DNA of 5,131 nt from NCBI GenBank assembly GCA_009885205.1, contig VFLE01000166.1:1-5131 (forward strand), written 5' to 3'. The notes under the pieces were generated by a model. The model had not been told where the DNA came from. It made no database searches and saw nothing but the letters and a program-made list of their open reading frames with translations. Below are positions 1-5,003 of this stretch, in pieces; the first letter of the stretch is position 1, and each line of letters begins with the position of its first letter. The translations under genes were made by a program, and so were the position numbers. Source of the DNA: Candidatus Shapirobacteria bacterium. Lineage in GTDB: Bacteria; Patescibacteriota; Microgenomatia; UBA12405.

Positions 1-1550
1 GAAAATCAACCGACAGTGAAGAAAGACAAATAAAAAGTATTGGCGATCAGATTGCTGAGCTAAAAGAATTTGCCACAATCCAAAAAATTGAAATCGTTGC
101 CTCGTTTACCGAGGCAAAAACTGCCAAGAAACCCGGAAGGATTGTTTTTAATCAGATGATTGAAAGAATGGAGAAAGGAGAAGCCCAGGGTATTTTGGCT
201 TGGCACCCTGATAGATTGGCAAGGAATTCAATTGATGGCGGAAAAATCATTTATTTATTGGACACGGGAAAAATTCTTGATTTAAAGTTTCCCACTTTTT
301 GGTTTGACTCAACCCCACAAGGGAAATTCATGCTAAATATTGCATTTGGTCAGAGCAAATATTATGTTGATAATTTAAGCGAAAATATCCGGCGAGGAAT
401 CAGACAAAAGCTAAAGAATGGACTATGGCCGTCTTTTGCCCCGATAGGTTATGTCAATAATCGGAAGACAAAGGGAATAGATGTAAACACCATCGAGGCT
501 CCGATAATCAGAAAAGCATTTGAAATGTATTCATCGGGAGATTGTACCCTCAAAGGTATCGCCGGATTTTTCGCTAAGTCAAACCTTAAAAGTTATCAAG
601 ATAAAACTTTATCTGAATCTCGTGTCCAATTCATGTTGCAAAATCCGATTTATTATGGACTGATTCGATTTAACGGTGAATTGTATAAAGGAGTTCATGA
701 GCCAATTATTTCTAAGAAACTTTTTGATTTGGTACAGGAAGTTATGAGTAACCGAGGCAAGAAACAAAGACAACGGAAACACGAGTTTATTTTTTCGGGA
801 CTAATGAAATGTGGTGGCTGTGGTTGTCTGATAACCGCTGAAACACAAAAAGGCCACAATTATTATCGCTGTACTAAAAAGAAAGGTAATTGTCCCGAAA
901 AATATTTACGAGAGGAAAAATTGATTGACCAAATCAAAAATAAGATTCAAAAAGTTTCTTTAACTAAAGAATGGGTAAAAAAGATGATTGTAGAGTTGGA
1001 CAAAGAAACCAATCAGGCAAACAATCAATCCCAGCCATTGATTCAAAATCTTTTAACCCAAAAAACGGAAATCAATCGAAAGCTTGATGACCTGCTTAAT
1101 TTCCGACTCGATAATTTGATTGATAATCAACAATATCTAACCAAAAAAAATTTGTTTATCAATGAACAAACGGGGATCGAGCAGGATTTAAAAGATTTTG
1201 AATCAAAAGGAAATAATTGGCTCGAACTCATGAAAGAAATGATTTTATCCGCCAGTCAAGCCAAAATATTAATCAAGAAAAACAATCCTTATGAATTTAG
1301 GAGTTTCTTAAAAAATATCGGCTCGAACTTCGTTTTAAAAGATAAAAATTTCGGATTTCAGGGCAATATCGGCTGGCGAATTTTGCTAAATTCGCCCCCA
1401 TTTTCTGGTTGGCGGAGAGTACAGGGGTCGAACCTGTTAGTGATTGCTCACACGAGTTTTCAAGACTCGCGCATTACCGTCCTGCCCACTCTCCATAAAT
1501 ATTTATTGAGGAATTATAACAAAAATAGGCTATTTAGACTGATTTTGTAA
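1..1550 (+). CDS. Large serine recombinase / site-specific integrase, 5' end missing
   Basis: A serine-family DNA recombinase that would cut and rejoin DNA through a phosphoserine link, probably to integrate or excise a mobile element. The frame is open from base 3, before any ATG, so the gene begins left of the window; an ATG at 156 is internal. The visible protein has 515 residues. It starts KSTDSEERQ, which matches the catalytic serine region with Ser at visible residue 2. The DRLAR motif (about 70-74) supplies the conserved arginines. The recombinase domain begins near FAPIGYV (145-151). A zinc ribbon follows, with Cys270, Cys273, Cys290 and Cys297, then a Lys/Gln/Asn-rich coiled-coil-like region (about 310-400). 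The last ~46 codons are odd: residues from about 470 are read from the antisense strand of a tRNA-Ser gene, and the stop lies 54 bases past it. The true conserved end is probably near NIGSNFVLKD (438-447). The family call is firm; the element it serves is not visible. Confidence 0.93.
   Translation, partial: KSTDSEERQIKSIGDQIAELKEFATIQKIEIVASFTEAKTAKKPGRIVFNQMIERMEKGEAQGILAWHPDRLARNSIDGGKIIYLLDTGKILDLKFPTFWFDSTPQGKFMLNIAFGQSKYYVDNLSENIRRGIRQKLKNGLWPSFAPIGYVNNRKTKGIDVNTIEAPIIRKAFEMYSSGDCTLKGIAGFFAKSNLKSYQDKTLSESRVQFMLQNPIYYGLIRFNGELYKGVHEPIISKKLFDLVQEVMSNRGKKQRQRKHEFIFSGLMKCGGCGCLITAETQKGHNYYRCTKKKGNCPEKYLREEKLIDQIKNKIQKVSLTKEWVKKMIVELDKETNQANNQSQPLIQNLLTQKTEINRKLDDLLNFRLDNLIDNQQYLTKKNLFINEQTGIEQDLKDFESKGNNWLELMKEMILSASQAKILIKKNNPYEFRSFLKNIGSNFVLKDKNFGFQGNIGWRILLNSPPFSGWRRVQGSNLLVIAHTSFQDSRITVLPTLHKYLLRNYNKNRLFRLIL
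1375..1396. repeat. Perfect 9-bp inverted repeat next to tRNA-Ser
   Basis: GGCGAATTT (1375-1383) and AAATTCGCC (1388-1396) are exact reverse complements around a 4-base loop. The repeat lies inside the recombinase reading frame, 13 bases from the encoded CCA end of tRNA-Ser. It could fold as a terminator for the leftward tRNA transcript, but no T-run follows on that strand. It could also be part of a recombinase binding site. The repeat is directly visible; its role is open. Confidence 0.6.
1410..1440. other. Candidate attachment site at the tRNA-Ser 3' end
   Basis: The recombinase gene points directly at the 3' end of tRNA-Ser, and its frame continues into the tRNA T-arm and acceptor stem. 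Elements that integrate into tRNA genes usually use the 3' end and keep the tRNA intact, as here. The second att copy would lie left of the window and cannot be seen; no other copy of this stretch was found within the window. The exact crossover is not resolved. Confidence 0.3.
1413..1494 (-). tRNA. trnS: tRNA-Ser (anticodon UGA)
   Basis: Read on the - strand from 1494 to 1413, the sequence folds as a class II tRNA. The acceptor stem is GGAGAGT/ACTCTCC (7 bp) with discriminator G. The D-stem is GCA/TGC with GG in the loop. The anticodon stem is CGAGT/ACTCG with loop CTTGAAA, giving anticodon TGA at 1462-1460. The long variable arm is GTGA-GCAA-TCAC, and the T-arm is ACAGG-TTCGACC-CCTGT. CCA is encoded at 1412-1410. 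It would decode UCN serine codons. The long variable arm and G discriminator agree with Ser identity. Positions 8 and 14 both appear to be G instead of the usual U8 and A14. The gene lies entirely within the antisense of the recombinase reading frame. Confidence 0.95.
1513..1518 (-). promoter_or_regulatory. Probable -10 box for tRNA-Ser
   Basis: On the - strand this is an exact TATAAT, placed 18 bases upstream of the tRNA-Ser 5' end, leaving a short leader of about a dozen bases. No good -35 hexamer is found at 16-18 bases upstream, so the call rests on the -10 and its position. Confidence 0.45.
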
Positions 1551-1562
1551 TAATATTTTTGT

Positions 1563-1568
1563 TACAAT
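1563..1568 (+). promoter_or_regulatory. Possible -10 box for tRNA-Thr
   Basis: TACAAT differs from the TATAAT consensus by one base and lies 55 bases before tRNA-Thr. A transcript started here would include the 22-bp palindrome and the duplicated D-arm sequence in its leader. No convincing -35 is visible at the usual spacing. Confidence 0.3.
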
Positions 1569-1584
1569 ATCGATACTGCACTGG

Positions 1585-1606
1585 ACCTGCCTGCCGGCAG
1601 GCAGGT
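1585..1606. repeat. Perfect 22-bp GC-rich palindrome
   Basis: ACCTGCCTGCC is followed immediately by its exact reverse complement, with no loop. It is far richer in G+C than its surroundings and contains two direct CCTG/CAGG units per arm. It sits in the leader of tRNA-Thr, between divergent tRNA genes. It resembles dispersed palindromic repeats of small bacterial genomes. Only one full copy is present in this window, so dispersal cannot be shown here. Confidence 0.8.
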
Positions 1607-1642
1607 AGCTCAGTTGGCAATTTGCCTGGATAGCTCAGTTGG
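1606..1642 (+). repeat. Duplicated 12-bp tRNA D-arm segment
   Basis: TAGCTCAGTTGG occurs at 1606-1617 and again at 1631-1642, where it is the D-arm start of tRNA-Thr. The upstream copy abuts the palindrome and then diverges (GGCAATTTGCC), so it does not form a tRNA of its own. It looks like the remnant of a duplicated or disrupted tRNA 5' half. Confidence 0.7.
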
Positions 1643-1696
1643 TAGAGCATCCCCTTGGTAAGGGGAAGGTCATGGATTCGAATTCCATTCCAGGCT
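1624..1696 (+). tRNA. trnT: tRNA-Thr (anticodon GGU)
   Basis: A standard 73-base cloverleaf. The acceptor stem is GCCTGGA/TCCAGGC, the D-arm is GCTC...GAGC, the anticodon stem is TCCCC/GGGGA with loop TTGGTAA (anticodon GGT), and the T-arm is ATGGA-TTCGAAT-TCCAT. The discriminator is T at 1696. It would decode ACC/ACU threonine codons. CCA is not encoded (TCA follows the acceptor stem), so a CCA-adding enzyme is needed, unlike for the neighbouring tRNA-Ser. The last base is shared with the stop codon of the frame converging from the right. Confidence 0.96.
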
Positions 1697-1860
1697 CATT
1701 CTAGCGTCTTTTCTGAAGTATCAATGTCCACTTTAGTGCTTTTTTCAGGTGTATCTTCGTTAACTATTATTTTGATTTTCCGTTTTTCTAGATAGTCGAA
1801 TGAGCGTTTGAGTTCTTTAATTATATTAGGATGAAGATAATCTTGTTTGTTATCCTTTAA
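1696..1860 (-). pseudogene. In-frame continuation beyond the amber codon of the small unknown gene
   Basis: Directly after the TAG at 1863-1861 the same frame stays open for 54 more codons (LKDNKQDYLHPNIIKELKRS at its start) and ends at TGA at 1698-1696. It has no ATG, GTG at its beginning or other credible start. The composition, charged and Lys/Glu-rich, matches the upstream part. The simplest reading is one ~119-residue gene broken by a nonsense mutation or a base error. Readthrough is possible but unsupported, because sufC in this window uses TAG as a normal stop. Confidence 0.45.
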
Positions 1861-2055
1861 CTATTCTATTTTCATTTTTAAATAATCGACTATTTCTCTA
1901 TCTGTTAAGAAATCAATTCTCGGTATATCACGTGAACTGTTTCTTTCGTAAATCTTAGGCATTGTGTCAGTTCCATTTTTTATGTGATCATTTCCTGTCA
2001 TTTCAAAATAACATTTGTATGGTGGTTGTGTTATTTCTTTTATTTCTTCTGCCAT
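1861..2055 (-). CDS. Small protein of unknown function, ends at amber codon
   Basis: A 64-residue frame beginning MAEEIKEITQ at an ATG (2055-2053) and ending in TAG. I do not recognise a family. It is hydrophilic, with no signal peptide or membrane segment. A Pro-Pro-Tyr-Lys-Cys-Tyr stretch lies near the start, and a helical-looking end (FLTDREIVDYLKMKIE) stops abruptly. The start lies 13 bases after the stop of the phosphodiester glycosidase gene on the same strand, so the two may be co-transcribed. No clear Shine-Dalgarno precedes it; TATAAA lies shortly upstream and could be a -10. The frame continues past the stop, so this is probably the N-terminal half of a longer protein. Confidence 0.5.
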   Translation of the reverse strand: MAEEIKEITQPPYKCYFEMTGNDHIKNGTDTMPKIYERNSSRDIPRIDFLTDREIVDYLKMKIE

Positions 2056-2068
2056 GCTTTATTTTATA

Positions 2069-2755
2069 TTATTTCCAACACAATAGTGACCCAATAAAGG
2101 TGGTTTCGTGGAGGGAGTTATTTGGGGAATAGAAAACTGAGGCGGAGCCGCCGTCGAGGGTTAAAATTTGGGTAAAATTGGCTATTTGTTGAATTTCTGG
2201 TTTTAAAAAAAATTCGGGTATTTGGTTTAAAGTGGGCCCGGAAATAAAAGAGTCGGGGGTAAAAATGGAAAATATAAAAAAATTATTTTGCGAATCTTTG
2301 GCGATAACATGGCGACGGGCGGTTTTTTGATTATAATCAATCTGATTTGGTGAACTTAAATCAAAAAATGGACCAGTTTGCATGATAAATTTTGAATCAA
2401 TATCTGTTTTTTGACTTATGTCTAGAAAATTATTTTGGTCTAAATATAAATAACCATTAAAAATATGGCTGTTTATTTTTTTATTTAATAATTTGTGGTC
2501 ATTAACAAAAAGCCCCAGCGGTTTTTTGTTTTCTTGATATAGACCGCCGTTGATGGCATATTTACAGTTATTTTCTTTGATTAAATTTTGACTATCTTTG
2601 GGGTTTTGAAAATTGGGAATAACTATAAATTGATCTTGCTGATTAATTTGATAAAAATAATAATAAGGTTTTGGACTGGGGGTAGGGATAGTAGAAGTGA
2701 CGGTGGAGGTGGGGAATAATAAAGATAATATAAAAGCAATTAATTGTTTCGTTAC
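2069..2755 (-). CDS. Phosphodiester glycosidase (NAGPA/DUF2233 family) without a normal start codon
   Basis: The frame is open from just after a TGA at 2758-2756 to TAA at 2071-2069, 228 codons. It shows the family pattern in order: a hydrophobic N-terminal segment LIAFILSLLF (5-14), a Ser/Thr/Pro linker (16-30), AINGGLY (67-73), PLGL (79-82), MQTGP (125-129), ARR (146-148) and LDGGSAS (200-206). Members of this family cleave phosphodiester-linked sugars and in bacteria are usually exported and act on envelope polymers; the substrate here is unknown. The segment plus linker suggests a signal peptide or membrane anchor. No ATG, GTG or TTG occurs in frame before Met125 (2383), which is too late because it would remove half the domain. 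An ATG at 2759-2757 is one frame off: skipping one base near its fifth codon (GAA-A-CAA) joins it to the frame. So the gene is either slightly broken, has a base error, or starts at a rare codon. Confidence 0.7.
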   Translation of the reverse strand, partial: VTKQLIAFILSLLFPTSTVTSTIPTPSPKPYYYFYQINQQDQFIVIPNFQNPKDSQNLIKENNCKYAINGGLYQENKKPLGLFVNDHKLLNKKINSHIFNGYLYLDQNNFLDISQKTDIDSKFIMQTGPFFDLSSPNQIDYNQKTARRHVIAKDSQNNFFIFSIFTPDSFISGPTLNQIPEFFLKPEIQQIANFTQILTLDGGSASVFYSPNNSLHETTFIGSLLCWK

Positions 2756-2758
2756 TCA

Positions 2759-2784
2759 TTTTAGCAAATAAATGCTTGCTAAAA
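2759..2784. promoter_or_regulatory. Inverted repeat, candidate operator of the suf operon
   Basis: TTTTAGCAA (2759-2767) and TTGCTAAAA (2776-2784) are exact reverse complements around an 8-base spacer. The right arm contains the -35 hexamer proposed for sufC, so a bound dimeric regulator would block RNA polymerase. Fe-S operons are often controlled by Rrf2- or DeoR-type repressors, but no regulator gene is in the window and the match to any known operator is not established. Confidence 0.5.
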
Positions 2785-2804
2785 GTGCAAACTACTACTA
2801 AAAT
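2776..2804 (+). promoter_or_regulatory. suf operon promoter
   Basis: The -35 is TTGCTA (2776-2781, 4 of 6 to consensus), followed by a 17-base spacer and -10 TAAAAT (2799-2804, 5 of 6). Transcription would start near 2811, about 3 bases before the sufC ATG at 2814, implying an almost leaderless message. This fits the absence of a Shine-Dalgarno sequence before sufC. Confidence 0.55.
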
Positions 2805-2813
2805 ACTGTGAGT

Positions 2814-3584
2814 ATGCTTAAAATAAAAAATTTGCTGGTAAAGGTTGGAGAAAAAGTCATTTTAAATGGAATTGATTTGACGGTTAAATCGGGGGAAGTA
2901 GTGGCGGTAATGGGACCGAATGGTTCGGGAAAGTCGACACTAGCTTATGCTATCGCGGGACATCCAAAATACCAAACTTCAAATAAAAAAGAAAAAAATA
3001 ATTGGATAATTAAAATTGATGGAGAGAGGATTGATGATATAAGTCCTGACTTGCGGGCAAAAGAGGGATTATTTTTGGCAAATCAGTACCCAGTGGCGAT
3101 TTTTGGACTGACAGTGAATAGTTTTTTGTGGCAGATGTACAAAAAAAACAGGATTGCCGCGTCGAAGACTCCTCGCAATGACGCAATGAGTCTGGTGGAG
3201 TTTAGGAAATATGTAGAAGAACTGACAAATAGCTTAAATTTAAATTTGGATTTGTTAAAAAGATCATTAAATGATGGGTTTTCGGGGGGAGAAAAAAAGA
3301 AATTAGAAATTTTGCAACTGTTGGTATTTTGTCCTAAATATGTAATTTTGGATGAAATTGACTCGGGTTTGGATGTCGATGCCTTAAAAGTTATCGCTCA
3401 AACTGTGGCTAAAGTGGCCAAAGAAAAAAAAATGGGGGTATTGGTAATTACTCATTACAACCGGATTTTAAAATATTTAAAGGCTGATAGGGTGATAGTT
3501 TTAGAAAAGGGAAAAATTGTAAAATCTGGTACCGGTAAATTGGCAGAAGAGATAGAGGTTTCGGGATACAAAAATAATGACTAG
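2814..3584 (+). CDS. sufC: Fe-S cluster assembly ATPase SufC
   Basis: The cytoplasmic ABC-type ATPase of the SufBC2D scaffold, whose ATP-driven dimerisation opens SufB-SufD for Fe-S cluster assembly. From the ATG at 2814 it is 256 residues, close to the usual ~250. Walker A GPNGSGKST is at 34-42, the Q-loop ANQYP near 89-93, the signature GFSGGEKKKLEIL at 155-167, Walker B YVILDEID at 176-183, and the switch His214 in ITHY. FLANQYPVAIFGLTV and EIDSGLDVDALKVIA are typical of SufC rather than of transporters, and there is no membrane partner. A GTG at 2808 would add Met-Ser but lies upstream of the predicted transcription start, so the ATG is preferred. Residues 113-124 are encoded by a palindromic repeat in the variable helical region. 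It ends TAG, overlapping sufB by 8 bases, which indicates coupled translation. Confidence 0.96.
   Translation: MLKIKNLLVKVGEKVILNGIDLTVKSGEVVAVMGPNGSGKSTLAYAIAGHPKYQTSNKKEKNNWIIKIDGERIDDISPDLRAKEGLFLANQYPVAIFGLTVNSFLWQMYKKNRIAASKTPRNDAMSLVEFRKYVEELTNSLNLNLDLLKRSLNDGFSGGEKKKLEILQLLVFCPKYVILDEIDSGLDVDALKVIAQTVAKVAKEKKMGVLVITHYNRILKYLKADRVIVLEKGKIVKSGTGKLAEEIEVSGYKNND
3152..3183. repeat. Palindromic dispersed-type repeat inserted in frame in sufC
   Basis: The segment starts GATTGCCGCGTC and ends CTCCTCGCAATGACG. Its ends ATTGC (3153-3157) and GCAAT (3175-3179) are inverted, with a small GTC-GAA-GAC hairpin between. It is more G+C rich than the flanking sufC sequence. From memory it resembles a widespread palindromic repeat with the ending CCTCGCAATGACG seen in many bacterial genomes, usually between genes. 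Here it encodes RIAASKTPRNDA without breaking the frame. Confidence 0.6.
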
Positions 3585-5001
3585 ATTTGCGCCGGTAAAA
3601 GTTGATAATAAAGAAAAAGAAGTGATAGGGGAATATAAATATGGATTTTCCATGCCAGAGGATAATGTGTTTAAGGCAGAAAGAGGGTTGTCAGAAGAGG
3701 TGGTACAGATTATTTCAAAAATCAAAAAAGAGCCAGAGTGGATGTTGAAAAATAGATTGGCGGCTTTTGAAAAATTTGGGGAGATGCCAATGCCAAGTTG
3801 GGGAGCTGATTTGTCAGGAATTAATTTTGCCAATATATTTTACTATGTTAAAGCTAGTCAAAAAATGGAAAAAAGTTGGGATGATGTGCCAGCTGACATA
3901 AAAACAACCTATGATCGGTTAGGTATTCCTGAGGCGGAAAAGCAATATCTTGGGGGTGTAAAAGCCCAGTATGAATCAGAGGTGGTTTATGGATCGTTGA
4001 TGAAAAAATATTCTGATTTGGGAATTATATTTTGTGGCATGGACGAGGCGCTAAAAAAATATCCGGAAATGGTAAAAAAATATTTTGGAACATTAATACC
4101 GATGGGTGATAATAAATTTGCGGCTTTAAATACGGCGGTATGGTCGGGTGGTTCGTTTATTTATGTACCAAAAGGGGTAAAAGTAGACATGCCACTGCAG
4201 GCTTATTTTAGGATAAACAGCGCTAACATGGGTCAATTTGAGCGAACACTAATGATTATTGATGAAGGAGCGTTTGTACATTACGTAGAGGGGTGTACCG
4301 CGCCGATTTATTCGACTGATTCCTTACACTCGGCAGTAGTAGAAATTTTTGTTAAAAAAGGAGCCCGGTGCCGTTATACGACCATTCAAAATTGGTCGAC
4401 TAATGTTTATAACTTGGTAACCAAAAGGGCTAGAGTTGAAGAAGATGGAGTGATGGAGTGGATTGATGGAAATTTGGGGAGCAAGGTGACGATGAAATAC
4501 CCGTCAGTGGTGTTGGTGGGCAAGCGGGCTCATGGAGAAATTTTGTCAGTGGCAGTGGCAGGCAAGGGACAGCATCAAGATGCGGGTGGTAAATGTATTC
4601 ATTTGGCACCGGAAACGACCTCTCGAATTATTTCTAAATCAATTTCTTTAAAAGGTGGACAGGCTAGTTATCGGGGGTTGGTGCAAATGAATTTAGGAGC
4701 TAAAAAATCACGAAGTAAGGTAGTCTGTGATGCTTTGATTTTGGATAAAAAATCAAGAAGCGATACCTATCCGGTTAACAAAATTAATGAAAGCGAGGTG
4801 ACTTTAGAACATGAGGCAACGGTGTCAAAAATTGGTGAGGAACAATTGTTTTATTTGATGTCACGAGGTTTTGATGAACATGAAGCCGAGGCGATGATTG
4901 TCAATGGTTTTATTGAGCCAATTGTCAAAGAATTGCCGATGGAATATAGTGTGGAATTAAATAGATTAATTAATTTACAAATGGAAGGATCGGTGGGGTA
5001 A
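3577..5001 (+). CDS. sufB: Fe-S cluster assembly scaffold SufB
   Basis: The SufB subunit of the SufBC2D complex, on which sulfur and iron are joined into a nascent cluster in the cytoplasm. The product has 474 residues, matching bacterial SufB (about 465-495). Family blocks are in order: YKYGF (20-24), VWSGGSFIYVPKGV (188-201), VEGCTAP (237-243), YTTIQNWSTNVYNLVTKR (267-284), MEWIDGNLGSKVTMKYPSV (293-311), YRGLVQ (365-370), CDALILD (384-390) and EHEATVSKI (411-419). Cys384 and Glu413 have the same 29-residue spacing as the functional Cys405/Glu434 pair of E. coli SufB, and Cys240 matches its EGC cysteine. It lies between sufC (8-base overlap) and the sufD-like gene (2-base gap), so it is translated within one operon. 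No strong Shine-Dalgarno is seen; translation is probably coupled to sufC. Confidence 0.98.
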   Translation: MTRFAPVKVDNKEKEVIGEYKYGFSMPEDNVFKAERGLSEEVVQIISKIKKEPEWMLKNRLAAFEKFGEMPMPSWGADLSGINFANIFYYVKASQKMEKSWDDVPADIKTTYDRLGIPEAEKQYLGGVKAQYESEVVYGSLMKKYSDLGIIFCGMDEALKKYPEMVKKYFGTLIPMGDNKFAALNTAVWSGGSFIYVPKGVKVDMPLQAYFRINSANMGQFERTLMIIDEGAFVHYVEGCTAPIYSTDSLHSAVVEIFVKKGARCRYTTIQNWSTNVYNLVTKRARVEEDGVMEWIDGNLGSKVTMKYPSVVLVGKRAHGEILSVAVAGKGQHQDAGGKCIHLAPETTSRIISKSISLKGGQASYRGLVQMNLGAKKSRSKVVCDALILDKKSRSDTYPVNKINESEVTLEHEATVSKIGEEQLFYLMSRGFDEHEAEAMIVNGFIEPIVKELPMEYSVELNRLINLQMEGSVG

Positions 5002-5003
5002 TA

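Noticed and set aside
156..158. ATG at 156 as the recombinase start
   Set aside because: The frame is open to the window edge and encodes the conserved catalytic-serine region upstream, so this ATG is internal.
1606..1623. A separate tRNA gene upstream of tRNA-Thr
   Set aside because: Only the D-arm start is present; no anticodon arm, T-arm or matching acceptor strands follow.
1861..1863. TAG recoded as an amino acid throughout the genome
   Set aside because: sufC ends at TAG exactly at the overlap with the sufB start, so TAG works as a stop here.
2143..2154. GGCGG-AG-CCGCC hairpin as a terminator
   Set aside because: It encodes the conserved DGGSA motif of the glycosidase, and there is no T-run after it.
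2069..2383. A 104-residue protein starting at the ATG at 2383
   Set aside because: That Met lies within the conserved MQTGP motif; starting there would delete the AINGG half of the glycosidase domain.
2808..2810. GTG as the sufC start
   Set aside because: It adds only two residues not typical of SufC and lies upstream of the predicted transcription start; the ATG at 2814 gives the usual MLKIKNL beginning.
3501..3833. Open frame of 110 codons on the - strand across the sufC-sufB junction
   Set aside because: It is antisense to two clearly conserved genes and shows no recognisable motif; a chance frame.
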